A DNA stretch of 63,508 nt from an uncultured Methylophilaceae bacterium (GCA_903870995.1 CAIQFD010000062.1:1-63508); one strand, 5' to 3'. Counted from the stretch's first letter, positions 23,877-33,539 are shown. Numbers and translations are program-made. Notes: generated by a model from the letters alone, not told the origin.

Positions 23877-25592
23877 TTAAGGTTGGGTGCTGGTTTTACG
23901 CTGTGGTTTCAACAAGAGATCTAACGCGATATCCAGCCAATCTTTCTTCGGTTTTTTTTCTTCAATGACTTTAGGCGCAACTGGGATTTCTGGTTTTGTT
24001 TCAGCTGGCGCATCAATCGCATCAGCCTCAGCAGGCAAGGTGAGTGTCATGTCGCGCACACGCAGGTCGCCAATGGTCGGCTCGTCTTGCTCTGGTAGTG
24101 CAGGTAATTTGCCAGCGTTCCAATCTTTAAAGCTATCCGCCACGAGCCCTGTGAGTTGCTCAAGCGAGAGATCGTCCAAGCTACTAAAATGAGGCTCCAA
24201 GCCAGTTGTTGCCTGCATCTTTCCGCGCGCAGCAAAAAACTGTGCAAGCGTTTGATACTTGCGCAAACGGCTAACGATGCTAGAAACGTCTGATGACACT
24301 TTTTCAGCTTGACTAGCCACACCTTCACGATATTTTTCAGTGGTGATTTTTGCGATGCGCTCATCCACGTTATCGATTTGTGCAGATTGTCGGTATTGCG
24401 CTTGTGAGTTAGCCAACTGCACTTTAGAGAGATGTACTTGCGTCACAATCGCCATTTGCATCATGATGCGGCGCTGCGCTGCGTACTCTTTGTTTTGGTC
24501 AGCCAGCTTTTTTACCGCTGGCAAACTTAGCAAGTTCCAGAGGTTGTAGCTGATGCCAGCTGAGCTTTCAATCCAATTTTTATTAACGTAATAGCTGTTA
24601 GCTGCATACTGTGCACCAACGCTAAAAGTCAAATCAGGAAATAGCTTAAGCAATGATTTGCGCGCTTCTTCAACGGCAATACGCGCTTCGTAAATACTCT
24701 GCTTAAGATCAGCATTCGCAAGCATGGCGCGCACTTCAAACTCCTCAGCAGGCGTAGCATCAAAAGCATTAGGCACGGCTAGCATTTCAGGGTCTTCAAG
24801 CAGCGGCTTAGCATTAACAGGCAAATTAATCAGCTGATTAAGTTCCAACCTAGAGGTAGCGAGCTCTTGTTCGATGGTCGATAAAATTTTAAGGTTATCA
24901 AGTAGTGTTTTTTGATATTTAAGCGCATCCAGCGGCGGACGCAGGCCACTCACTTCAACTTTTTGTGCATCATCAATCGCCGCATTCGCTTGGAGCATTG
25001 CCGCTTCAATATCTCTTTTCAAGGCTTGCGCAGCAGCTGCACGCAAATAAGCCGACTGCACGTCTTGCACCAAAACGTGCATCGTACGGCGGCGACGTTC
25101 TGAAGCAACAACGATGCGATCTGCATTTTGGCGAGCATTTAGATAGCTCACACCAAAATCCAGCAAGCTCCAATTAAGCGTGATGCCTGCGTGGCCATAG
25201 TCTTTGTCAGAGCTAGCAAAAACGCCTGCCTTAGACTCGCCAGTTTGAGGATTTTTGGAATCCGCAATAAAGTAGTTATTGCGGTAGCTATAACCAGCTT
25301 GCGCGACCAGTTTTGGCAACATGTCATATTTAGATACATCGTAAGTACCCAGAGCAATCGCCTGCTCAAGTAGCTTAGTGCGATGATCAAGATTATATTT
25401 AAGACCCCGAGCAACCGCTTCATTGAGCGTAAGCATTGACCCAACAGGCTCGATATTACTTTGCGCTTTCAGTCTATCTTCATGTAAAAGCTTTTGCTGC
25501 TGACCGACATTGAGAGTCTTAGGCATATAAGCACAGCCCACCATGAGACTGGCGACCGCGATGTAAAAAATCAATTTTTTATTTTTAAACAT
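23877..25592 (-). CDS. TolC-family outer-membrane efflux lipoprotein
   Basis: The protein has 571 residues with a lipoprotein signal ending LMVGC (Cys20). Two outer-membrane-efflux repeats are visible. The first has LNEAVARGLKYNLDHRT and LNWSLLDFGVSYLNARQNADR. The second has ARIAVEEARKSLLKLFPDL and SYNLWNLLSLPAVK. Long helical regions follow. A C-terminal extension of about 90 residues (IPVAPKVIEEKKPKKDW) is unusual for TolC and may be periplasmic. It is the first gene of the operon with the HlyD-like adaptor and the giant repeat protein, so export of that protein is the inferred role. An unrelated efflux role cannot be excluded. Confidence 0.88.
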   Translation of the reverse strand: MFKNKKLIFYIAVASLMVGCAYMPKTLNVGQQQKLLHEDRLKAQSNIEPVGSMLTLNEAVARGLKYNLDHRTKLLEQAIALGTYDVSKYDMLPKLVAQAGYSYRNNYFIADSKNPQTGESKAGVFASSDKDYGHAGITLNWSLLDFGVSYLNARQNADRIVVASERRRRTMHVLVQDVQSAYLRAAAAQALKRDIEAAMLQANAAIDDAQKVEVSGLRPPLDALKYQKTLLDNLKILSTIEQELATSRLELNQLINLPVNAKPLLEDPEMLAVPNAFDATPAEEFEVRAMLANADLKQSIYEARIAVEEARKSLLKLFPDLTFSVGAQYAANSYYVNKNWIESSAGISYNLWNLLSLPAVKKLADQNKEYAAQRRIMMQMAIVTQVHLSKVQLANSQAQYRQSAQIDNVDERIAKITTEKYREGVASQAEKVSSDVSSIVSRLRKYQTLAQFFAARGKMQATTGLEPHFSSLDDLSLEQLTGLVADSFKDWNAGKLPALPEQDEPTIGDLRVRDMTLTLPAEADAIDAPAETKPEIPVAPKVIEEKKPKKDWLDIALDLLLKPQRKTSTQP

Positions 25593-25969
25593 TTATTTCA
25601 TCCCAATAAGAAAGCTCTTATTAGCCAAGTATTAACTGCGACAGAAAACATTACGCAAACGGTATCGAATTAAATATAAAAAACATACCTGAAGCCATCC
25701 CCAATTGGGGATTGTTGTTAAATATTTAACAACAATTTTTTGTTATTTAATGAATTTATCTAATACGGAAATCATGGACTTAGGAAAGATTGTGAAGACA
25801 TTAAAATCCACAAAAATACCAAAATCGATGAATGGGTGAAACGGACCAAAATTGGTCAGAGCGACTGGAATAAAAGAGAAGGGAAAAGACTTAACAAAAG
25901 GTGAGAAGGAGGTGAGTGAGAGCTTAGCATGCAGTTAAGCGCAAGTAATGGCGGTTTAGGCTAAAGCGC
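25593..25969. other. 377-bp intergenic region upstream of the TolC operon
   Basis: It holds the paired palindromes and, presumably, the operon promoter. On the minus strand TATATT near 25672 could be a -10 element, but no convincing -35 was found. The rest (about 25750-25960) is purine-rich and has no convincing ORF. An imperfect dyad ACCAAAATTGGT occurs near 25846-25858. Confidence 0.4.
25697..25736. promoter_or_regulatory. Two abutting perfect palindromes upstream of the secretion operon
   Basis: ATCCCCAATTGGGGAT (25697-25712) is a perfect 16-bp palindrome. It shares its last AT with a perfect 26-bp palindrome at 25711-25736 whose half-site is ATTGTTGTTAAAT. They lie 105-145 bp upstream of the TolC-like start. 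The size and symmetry fit dimeric regulator operators; the GC-clamped one would suit a LuxR/NarL-type or similar HTH dimer, which is inference. The regulator is not identifiable from the window. Confidence 0.6.
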
Positions 25970-27193
25970 TTACCACCAGCTTTCCACCTGCACACCAATC
26001 ACACTCCCCTCTTTATCGCCGCCAAAGATATTGGTCGGCGTAAGCGTAAGTTCGCCAGCATCTTTGGAGCCAACGGCCGCCTGACTGGCGGCATCATTCC
26101 AATGGGCGTAGGTATAAAAAAGCCTGAATTCAGGACGTGACCAAAAGTTGGTGGTGAGCGCCCATGTCGGGGCGATGGTGACTTTGCTCAAACTTCTCTT
26201 AGCGCCGCCTGATGGGGTAACCCAATCCTGCCCCACCTCTACCTGCACCTTGAGGTACTCAGCCATGCCATAGCTAACACGACCACCCAGCGACACCCAT
26301 GTTTGGCTTCCATCACGGGCACTATCTCGTTGATAAACCCCTGTGAGCATACCGCCCAGCTCAGGCGTGATTTGTGCATAGAGGCCATCTATCACTCTAA
26401 AGCGTTCAACATCTTGATTGTGATCGATAGAGCTCAAACTTCCCAAGCCCGTGGCAGGCCCTATGCCATACTGAACCGCTAAACTATTAGTGCCATCGCC
26501 CAGAATTTTGCTTTGCTTGTGTTGCACTGTGATCGCCCAGCCATTATCACCAGTCTTGGTGTAGCTACTTTTCGGCACGAGGCTCAAACCCAATTCTAGC
26601 AGCCCATTGGAGTTGGTATTGATACCGCGCAATTGCACATCATGTCTTGTGGCTTGATCTGGCTGATTTTCGCTATCCTCAATAAACCATGCATAACTAA
26701 GTTTCAGGTCACCCACATTCATATCTTCAATACCCGCACCCAAACCACTCGGGTTCCAATAAAAGAAGTCGGTAATGTGCACACCCTCACGTTTGTAATA
26801 GCGACGCCCTGCCCACAAACTGCCACCAGCCAATACAGGCATTTTGTCCCAGCTCATATAAGCCTGCACAAAACTCAAATGATTAGCGCTGGCATTCAGG
26901 ATTTTGCGTTCAGTCATAGGCTGATAAGCGCTGACCATGACATGCGCTTTAATTTCCGAATTATTCTCAAATTTATTTAAGCCTTGCTCAAATAAGACTT
27001 CGCCATAAAACTCGCATTCATTTCCCATCCGATACTTGGTCATGGCACCCGCCAATTTAAAACAAGCTAGACCACCAGACTGTCCATTGCCACCAAGCGC
27101 ACCGCGAGCATACCCAGTGATATCAAGGGCATATACTGAAAATGGCGCAATAGCCACATAGACAAACAAAACGAACCTAAAAGAAAGCTTCAT
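25970..27193 (-). CDS. LamB-type (maltoporin-like) carbohydrate porin
   Basis: The protein has 407 residues. A Sec signal peptide (about 1-22) ends SVYA, and the mature part starts LDITGYARGALGG. LamB-family signatures include ACFKLAGAMTKYRMGNECE, WAGRRYYKREGVHITDFF, YWNPSGLGAGIED and the C-terminal VQVESWW with an aromatic terminus, as expected for BAM-folded beta-barrels. The length is close to E. coli LamB (about 420 mature). It should form a trimeric outer-membrane channel for sugars or similar solutes, but the substrate cannot be read. No sugar ABC transporter or PTS gene is adjacent. It is transcribed in the same direction as the secretion operon but is separated from it by 377 bp. Confidence 0.88.
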   Translation of the reverse strand: MKLSFRFVLFVYVAIAPFSVYALDITGYARGALGGNGQSGGLACFKLAGAMTKYRMGNECEFYGEVLFEQGLNKFENNSEIKAHVMVSAYQPMTERKILNASANHLSFVQAYMSWDKMPVLAGGSLWAGRRYYKREGVHITDFFYWNPSGLGAGIEDMNVGDLKLSYAWFIEDSENQPDQATRHDVQLRGINTNSNGLLELGLSLVPKSSYTKTGDNGWAITVQHKQSKILGDGTNSLAVQYGIGPATGLGSLSSIDHNQDVERFRVIDGLYAQITPELGGMLTGVYQRDSARDGSQTWVSLGGRVSYGMAEYLKVQVEVGQDWVTPSGGAKRSLSKVTIAPTWALTTNFWSRPEFRLFYTYAHWNDAASQAAVGSKDAGELTLTPTNIFGGDKEGSVIGVQVESWW

Positions 27194-27311
27194 TGAGGGC
27201 TAAAATCCTGTCGTAGATTAACGCTTTGTAAAAGCAAAAATACTACATAAGATAGAGGAAATAAGCTACTGAGAAATATGGATTATTTTTTGATGAATTC
27301 AATATAAATAC

Positions 27312-27396
27312 TGGTGCGAAAGGAGAGACTCGAACTCTCACGCCTTGCGGCGCTGGAACCTAAATCCAGTGCGTCTACCAATTCCGCCACTCTCGC
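27312..27396 (-). tRNA. tRNA-Leu (anticodon UAG)
   Basis: Read on the minus strand, the 7-bp acceptor stem GCGAGAG pairs with CTTTCGC with one G-U. The anticodon stem CTGGA/TCCAG encloses TTTAGGT, giving anticodon TAG. A long class II variable arm (GCGCCGCAAGGCGT) is typical of Leu. The T-loop is GTTCGAGTC and CCA is encoded at the 3' end. Confidence 0.96.
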
Positions 27397-27564
27397 AGGT
27401 AGTCATGAAAGCAATGCTTCATGAGTTTGTCAGGGCATGAACCCCAACGAGGCGTGCATTATATCTCAGCAAATTGCCGAAAACCATTAAAATTTGAAAT
27501 GTCTATGTAAAAGCCTGAGATTGAGCGAAAATCAAGCAAGCACAAACGAACCCTAGGACAATAT

Positions 27565-27813
27565 ATGCCACACACCATCAACCAAGAAGAAATCAACATG
27601 TTGCGAAGCGAGCTGGAAATTCTCATGAGAGAACGCCAAACTTTACTAAAAGTGACTGGCGTTGCCGCTGGACTGGTCGCCGAACTTGATAGCCACAGCT
27701 TGCCAAACGGCACTGAAGAAGCCGCCGAGCTATTAGCTTCAAGCATTAATGCGCTATCTGAAGAAACACTTAAAGATGCGCTCAGCGCAGTGCATGCTGA
27801 AATCGTCAACTAG
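27565..27813 (+). CDS. Small conserved-looking helical protein of unknown function
   Basis: The protein has 82 residues. I do not recognise it. The sequence begins MPHTINQEEINMLRSELE and is almost wholly helical and acidic, with a predicted coiled-coil segment (residues 8-30) and a short hydrophobic stretch VTGVAAGLVAEL. There is no signal peptide or Cys. It lies between tRNA-Leu and the RND operon on the plus strand. The antisense frame over the same stretch is less protein-like. An SD-like AGGA lies about 8 nt upstream of the ATG, in CCTAGGACAATAT. Confidence 0.6.
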   Translation: MPHTINQEEINMLRSELEILMRERQTLLKVTGVAAGLVAELDSHSLPNGTEEAAELLASSINALSEETLKDALSAVHAEIVN

Positions 27814-27901
27814 CGCTTTCATTCGCCTCAAAATTGCCTAAGTCCTGCATGGCATGTAATATCGCTACGCAGAAAAAATTTGGCTTAAAGAGATCTTAAG
27901 A

Positions 27902-29323
27902 TTGAAACCAAAAGCATCCATCAACATTGTAAGTATCATCAGCCTGTCCTTTATGGTCAGCAGTTGTGGCTTTCAATCTTATTTTCCCAAGCCCCTTGAA
28001 CCAGCAAAGGTATCAGAGAAGCTTGAACAGCGTGCAAGTACAGACGCAGACTTTCAGGCCTACTTAAGCGCGCAAGCCTATCCAACAAACCAGCTCCCGA
28101 TTACCTTATGGGGTGAAAACGAACTGACGTTAAGCGCACTATTTTTCCATCCAGACTTAAATGTAGCGCGTGCGCAATGGCGTGCAGCACAAGCAGCAGA
28201 AATTACCGCCGCTCAACGACCAGAAATCGGCATCAGCGGTAGCGCAGACAATCATAGCCAGGCAGCGGACAAGTCTCCATGGACTTACCAATTAGGTATT
28301 GATATTCCTATTGTCACCGCGGGAAAAAGAGAGGCCAAAATTGCACAAGCCGCAGGCTTATCCGAAGCTGCCCGCATCGAAATCGCACAAGCCGCATGGC
28401 TAGTGCATAGCCGCGTGGCAAAAAGCCTATTAGAGTATCAATATGCTTTAGCACAATCATCCATACTAAAAAATGAAGTTGCGCTCAGAGCTTCAATTGC
28501 CGAGATGCTAATTAAACGCTTAGAAGCTGGGATGGCATCGAATATCGAAGTGAGCAATGCGCGCATCGCTTTACAGAAAGCGGAACAAGCCTATATTGCT
28601 GAGTCTGGTCGCATCGCGTCTTTAGGCGCGGCGCTTGCCAATGATTCAGGCCTTAGTTTAAGCACATTCAAATCATTACCCATCAAACAATTTCAGCAGA
28701 CTGAACCAGCAGCAATTGAGAATTTACAATATGAAGCGCTACTCAATCGCCTAGATATTCGCGCTTCGCTGGCGCGCTACGAGGCTGCTGAAGCTAATTT
28801 ACGCTTGGAAATCGCCAAACAATATCCTGACATCACTTTATCGCCATCTAAAACGTTAGATCAAGGTGATAATATCTGGTCTTTGGGTTTTTCTAGTTTA
28901 CTCAACCTCATTAACAAAAATCGTGGCTTGATTGCTGAAGCAAGCAGCTTACGTGAGGTTCAAATTGCGCAATTTGAAGCGCTACAAGCAAAAGTAATTG
29001 GCGACCTAAACCAAGCCAAAGCAATCTATCAAGCAGCGATTGAAGCCAATGAAAAAGCAAAAACTTTGCTGGCCAATCAACAAAAACGCACACAACAAAC
29101 TGAGCGCCAATTTAATGCAGGCTTTGCCGATCGATTAACGTTCACCACTACGCAACTTGAGAACATCATTGCCACACAAAATGTGTTGAACACAGCCTAT
29201 CAAACACAAGTCGCAAAATTGAATCTTGAGGATGTATTGCAACGTCCACTAGATAAACGCTTAACCATGCCGAGCGACGCAGACTTGGCGAGCAACAAAC
29301 CAAACAGGACAGTCACACCATGA
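27902..29323 (+). CDS. RND efflux outer-membrane lipoprotein (TolC/CzcC family)
   Basis: The protein has 473 residues from a TTG start. The lipoprotein signal ends SFMVSSC (Cys22). Outer-membrane-efflux repeats are visible: ELTLSALFFHPDLNVARAQW and PEIGISGSADNHS, with a second copy LDIRASLARYEAAEANLRLE and YPDITLSPS. The next gene overlaps by ATGA, so this is the first cistron of a three-gene RND operon. The protein should provide the outer-membrane exit duct. It differs from the TolC-like lipoprotein at 23877-25592 in lacking the long C-terminal extension. Confidence 0.9.
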   Translation: MKPKASINIVSIISLSFMVSSCGFQSYFPKPLEPAKVSEKLEQRASTDADFQAYLSAQAYPTNQLPITLWGENELTLSALFFHPDLNVARAQWRAAQAAEITAAQRPEIGISGSADNHSQAADKSPWTYQLGIDIPIVTAGKREAKIAQAAGLSEAARIEIAQAAWLVHSRVAKSLLEYQYALAQSSILKNEVALRASIAEMLIKRLEAGMASNIEVSNARIALQKAEQAYIAESGRIASLGAALANDSGLSLSTFKSLPIKQFQQTEPAAIENLQYEALLNRLDIRASLARYEAAEANLRLEIAKQYPDITLSPSKTLDQGDNIWSLGFSSLLNLINKNRGLIAEASSLREVQIAQFEALQAKVIGDLNQAKAIYQAAIEANEKAKTLLANQQKRTQQTERQFNAGFADRLTFTTTQLENIIATQNVLNTAYQTQVAKLNLEDVLQRPLDKRLTMPSDADLASNKPNRTVTP

Positions 29324-30393
29324 ATCGTAAAGTCGCCTTAATTGTTGGGCTTCAAGCTTTTTTAATCATCGTGCTCTTTTGGGTATTGGTTTTTTATGGC
29401 AAAGATGAATACGACTCATACAACCAAGCGCAAGAAGAGGAAGTTGCAACACCTAACCGTGTTAATGAGAACAAAGGTGCAACCATTGTCACGCTGAGCC
29501 TAGAAACACAAAAACAAAGCGACATCCAAACGGCGAGTTTGAGCAGTAGCCAACATCAACAATCATTAAATGCTTTAGGCAACGTGATTAGCATTGATAC
29601 CTTGATTGAACTGCGCACCCGCTACTTAAATGCAAAAGCCAATGCCAATATTGCACGCGCATCACTTGCCAATAGCAAACAAGACTTTCAGCGCATGCAG
29701 TCTTTAAACAAAGACGATAGAAACGTCTCTGATCAGGTAATGCTGGCCGCGCAGGCCGCATTCAAGTCAGACCAAGCAAAAGTCCAAGCGGCAGAAACTG
29801 AAGCGAACAATCTCAATGACACCATGCGTCAAACATGGGGCGAAACACTCGCCAATGAAGCGACTAAAGAGCCTGCAAGTGCAAACTTGCAAGCACTGCT
29901 TTTACACAAGGAAGTATTGATACTGATTACCCTGCCCGCAGATAGCAATGTTAAAGCTGGCGAGAGCATCAACGTGGTGCCAACAGGCACGAAAACTAAG
30001 TCCATAAGCGCAAAACTAGTTGCCGCATCCCCACAAACCGACACCACGATTCAAGGCCGTACTTATTACTTCCGCGCGCCTGCGGAAAATTTACGTGCCG
30101 GCATGCGCGTTAGTGTCGAAATGAAAGACGCATCAAACAATACCAAATCCAGCAATGGCGTCACTATCCCTGCCAATGCAGTCGTTTGGTACGCAGGTAA
30201 GCCTTGGGTATATAAAAAACAAGATGACGACCACTTTATTCGACTGCCGATTAAGACTGATAACGAAATGAGTGGTGGCTGGTTTAATCGTAGCGAGCAA
30301 CTCGCAGCTGGCGACAATGTGGTGATCAATGGCGCACAACTCTTACTTTCGGAAGAGTTTAAGTATCAGATTAAAAACGAAAATCAGGACTAA
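29320..30393 (+). CDS. RND efflux periplasmic adaptor (CusB/CzcB-like)
   Basis: The protein has 357 residues. The N-terminal anchor (about 5-27, ALIVGLQAFLIIVLFWVLVF) is followed by a QSDIQTASL strand, then a helical hairpin (LRTRYLNAKANANIARASL to QVMLAAQAAFKSDQAKV). Beta-barrel and membrane-proximal domains follow (LRAGMRVSVEM, VTIPANAVVWYAGKPWVY). The start overlaps the upstream stop as ATGA, which implies translational coupling. No His-rich metal-binding N-terminus is visible, so metal versus organic substrate is undecided. Confidence 0.87.
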   Translation: MNRKVALIVGLQAFLIIVLFWVLVFYGKDEYDSYNQAQEEEVATPNRVNENKGATIVTLSLETQKQSDIQTASLSSSQHQQSLNALGNVISIDTLIELRTRYLNAKANANIARASLANSKQDFQRMQSLNKDDRNVSDQVMLAAQAAFKSDQAKVQAAETEANNLNDTMRQTWGETLANEATKEPASANLQALLLHKEVLILITLPADSNVKAGESINVVPTGTKTKSISAKLVAASPQTDTTIQGRTYYFRAPAENLRAGMRVSVEMKDASNNTKSSNGVTIPANAVVWYAGKPWVYKKQDDDHFIRLPIKTDNEMSGGWFNRSEQLAAGDNVVINGAQLLLSEEFKYQIKNENQD

Positions 30394-30398
30394 TTACC

Positions 30399-33300
30399 AT
30401 GATGTCCGCACTCGTCAAGTTCTCCATTCGCTTTAGCGGTGTCATTATTGGCATCGCCAGCTTGATTGTGATTTATGGCATTTACAGCCTCACGCGTAGC
30501 AATCTAGATGTATTTCCTGAGTTCTCACCAACACAGCTCATTATTCAAACTGAGTCACCAGGCCTTTCAACGGACTTAGTTGAATCATTAGTTAGCCAGC
30601 CAATTGAGCACAGTATTTCAGGTACTGTTGGCATTGAGCTAATGCGCTCACAGTCAATCCCAGGGCTTTCTGTCGTCACCGTCATTTTCAAAGAAGGGAC
30701 TGACGTTTATCGCAATCGCCAAGTCGTTGCAGAGCGCCTTGCTACGCTTGCCAATCGCCTACCTAACGGCATTACACCCAACATCACCCCACTCACTTCT
30801 GCAGCAAGCACGGTGATGGGCATTGGGGTAACCTCAGACACAAAATCACTCATGGAATTACGCACCATGGTGGACTGGACTTTGCGTCCGCATTTAATGG
30901 CTGTGCAAGGCGTTGCAGATGTAAACGTGTTTGGCGGCGATGTAAAACAGTACCAAGTTCAAGTCAATCCAGAAAAACTCATCCTCTACAACCTCTCCAT
31001 GCAACAAGTGATGGATGCAGCCAGCAAGGCAACTGGCGTTCGCGGTGCGGGCTTTATTGAGAATAACAACCAACGCATCGTCATTAATACCGAAGGCCAA
31101 GCACGTACACCAGCAGAGCTAGCCCAAACTACACTACTCCATCGCAACGGACAAACTGTCAGATTGGGCGATGTAGGGCAAGTCGTCGAAGGCGCAGCAC
31201 CGTCGATTAGCGCCTCAGCAATTAATGGGAAGTCCGGCATTTATCTTTCTGTGCAAGGCCAGTTAGGTGCTAACACCCATGGGGTTACTCAGGCATTGGA
31301 AAAAGCCATTCAGCAAATTAAACCTTCGCTGGAAGCCGAACATATCAAACTACACGAAGGCTTATTCCGCCCAGCTAACTTTATTGAAACAGCGATCAAA
31401 GGGGTACGTGCTGACATCTTAATCGGTTCTGTTTTGGTCATCACCGTTCTGTTCTTATTCCTGTTTAACGCAAGAACCGCATTCATTTCAGCCACTGCCA
31501 TTCCATTATCGCTACTCACGGCTATTGTGGTCATGAGCTACTTTAATATTGGTTTAAATATCATGGTATTAGGTGGGTTAGCGATTGCTTTAGGTGAGGT
31601 TGTGGATGATGCCATTATCGATACCGAAAACATCTTTAGACGCCTACGTGAGAACCGCTTATTAGCCGTGCGGCAACCTATTCACAAAGTCGTATTCAAT
31701 GCGTCGATGGAAGTACGTAGTTCGGTTGTTTACGCCACGATTATCGTTGCCCTGGTGTTTATGCCACTACTGACTTTAACCGGCGTTGCGGGCAAGCTAT
31801 TCGCGCCACTTGGCATTGCTTATATCTCAGCAATTTTGGCATCGCTATTAGTGGCACTTACCCTCACACCCGCCCTTTGTTATTTATTGCTTGGCAAAGC
31901 CAAACTCAGCGCCGAAGACTCACCGATGATTAGCTTTATCAAAAAGCGCTATGTCGCTCTTTTACATAAGGTGGAACAGCATTACAAGATGACGATTGCC
32001 GTTAGCGTGGCCTTAATCGCACTTGGGCTAGGCGTGCTACCGCTATTCAAAAGCCAATTCATTCCAGCCTTACACGAGGGCCATTTCATTATGCACATGA
32101 CATTGGTGCCCGGCAGCTCTGAGCAGGAGTCATTACGAGTTGGTAAGAAAGTGGCGGCATCATTAAGCGAAATCAAGGGTGTGCGAAGCATTGCACAATG
32201 GGTTGGTCGCGCACCGAATGGCGCTGATACTTTTGGCACGCATTACAGTGAGTTTGAAATCGAAATCGGCACGCTTTCAGGCGAAGAACAAACACGCATC
32301 CTACAAGAAATTCGCGAACATCTATCAGGCATTGATGATGAAAACATCGACAAGGATGCGGATGGCCCAACACCACCAGGTTTTGTCGGCGTTAACTTTG
32401 CCATCAACACTTTCCTTACTGAGCGTATTGAGGAAACCATTTCAGGTTACGCGGCTTCACAAGTCATCAATATTTACGGCCATGATTTAGATGCGCTAGA
32501 TCGCGATGCGCAAGCGATTGCTGGCGTTGTGGCTGGGATGCAAGGCGCAGAAGATGTGCTAGTGCAGTCACCGCCGGGCACGCCGCAAATCTCGATACGC
32601 CTGCGCCAAGAAAAGCTTCTCCAGTGGGGCTTACAACCAACCGATGTATTGGACACAATTCGCGCCTCATACGAGAGCGTTCCTGTCGCTCAAGTGTATG
32701 AAGGCAGCCGCGTTGTTGGGGTCAGCGTTTTGCTTGATGCGGCATCACGCAACAATCTTGGTCAAATTGGCAAACTACCCATCGTCAACAATGAGGGCAA
32801 GCTCATTAAATTAAGTGATATTGCGGATGTCACGCAAGAGAATGGTCGCTCTAAGATTTTGCATTCAGGCGCGAAACGTATCCAAACCGTGACGGCCAAC
32901 GTCAGCGGCCGAGATATTCAAGGCTTTACCGATGAGATGAAGCTTAAGCTTCAAAAAGACGTTCACCTTTCACCAGGTAACTATCTCGCATTCACTGGTG
33001 AGGCTGAAGCCCAAGCGAAATCACGCGAAGACTTAATCGTGCATTCATTGCTCGCTACCGTTGGGATTTTCCTAATGCTGTATATCGCGTTTGGAAGACT
33101 GCGTAATTTATTGCTGACTTTTGCCAACCTGCCATTTGCGCTCATTGGCGGCGTATTTGCCGTCATGCTGACAGGGGGCTGGATTTCATTGGGTTCATTG
33201 GTCGGCTTTGTCACGCTATTTGGCATCACATTACGCAACTCGATTATGTTGGTTTCACACTACCAACACTTGATTGACTTTGAAGGTATGGAATGGGGTC

Positions 33301-33539
33301 TAGAAACGGCCATTCAAGGTGCTTCAGAACGCCTGCCTTCCATTTTAATGACTGCCCTTGTAACAGCATTAGGTTTATTACCGCTAGCAGCAGGAAGTGG
33401 CCAGCCTGGCCGTGAGATTGAAGGCCCAATGGCCACCATTATTGTGGGCGGCTTAATTACCTCAACAATTTTGAACTTACTGATTTTGCCAACGATTATG
33501 TTGCACTTCGGTCGATTCGAAAAACATGAACAACCTTAA
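30399..33539 (+). CDS. RND efflux pump inner-membrane subunit (CusA/CzcA-like)
   Basis: The protein has 1046 residues, the usual RND length. The N-terminal TM1 is followed by DVFPEFSPTQLIIQTESPG, a CusA/CzcA-type motif. TM4 carries GEVVDDAIIDTENIFRR with Asp403, Asp404 and Glu410, the expected proton-relay acids. The second half repeats the fold, with FGITLRNSIMLVSHY near the C-terminal TM block. It completes a tripartite operon with the two upstream genes. The heavy-metal-efflux branch is favoured by the N-terminal motif. The substrate is not readable, because the metal-site methionines cannot be assigned without alignment. It ends convergently with glnE, the two stops sharing TTAA. Confidence 0.9.
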   Translation: MMSALVKFSIRFSGVIIGIASLIVIYGIYSLTRSNLDVFPEFSPTQLIIQTESPGLSTDLVESLVSQPIEHSISGTVGIELMRSQSIPGLSVVTVIFKEGTDVYRNRQVVAERLATLANRLPNGITPNITPLTSAASTVMGIGVTSDTKSLMELRTMVDWTLRPHLMAVQGVADVNVFGGDVKQYQVQVNPEKLILYNLSMQQVMDAASKATGVRGAGFIENNNQRIVINTEGQARTPAELAQTTLLHRNGQTVRLGDVGQVVEGAAPSISASAINGKSGIYLSVQGQLGANTHGVTQALEKAIQQIKPSLEAEHIKLHEGLFRPANFIETAIKGVRADILIGSVLVITVLFLFLFNARTAFISATAIPLSLLTAIVVMSYFNIGLNIMVLGGLAIALGEVVDDAIIDTENIFRRLRENRLLAVRQPIHKVVFNASMEVRSSVVYATIIVALVFMPLLTLTGVAGKLFAPLGIAYISAILASLLVALTLTPALCYLLLGKAKLSAEDSPMISFIKKRYVALLHKVEQHYKMTIAVSVALIALGLGVLPLFKSQFIPALHEGHFIMHMTLVPGSSEQESLRVGKKVAASLSEIKGVRSIAQWVGRAPNGADTFGTHYSEFEIEIGTLSGEEQTRILQEIREHLSGIDDENIDKDADGPTPPGFVGVNFAINTFLTERIEETISGYAASQVINIYGHDLDALDRDAQAIAGVVAGMQGAEDVLVQSPPGTPQISIRLRQEKLLQWGLQPTDVLDTIRASYESVPVAQVYEGSRVVGVSVLLDAASRNNLGQIGKLPIVNNEGKLIKLSDIADVTQENGRSKILHSGAKRIQTVTANVSGRDIQGFTDEMKLKLQKDVHLSPGNYLAFTGEAEAQAKSREDLIVHSLLATVGIFLMLYIAFGRLRNLLLTFANLPFALIGGVFAVMLTGGWISLGSLVGFVTLFGITLRNSIMLVSHYQHLIDFEGMEWGLETAIQGASERLPSILMTALVTALGLLPLAAGSGQPGREIEGPMATIIVGGLITSTILNLLILPTIMLHFGRFEKHEQP

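Noticed and set aside
25711-25736. AT-rich 26-bp palindrome as a plus-strand terminator (T-run follows)
   Set aside because: No plus-strand gene ends there, the stem is very A/T-rich, and it abuts a second palindrome, so an operator is more likely.
27902-33539. RND operon as the inner-membrane exporter of the giant protein
   Set aside because: It is a complete tripartite unit with its own outer-membrane and adaptor genes on the opposite strand, and RND pumps move small substrates.
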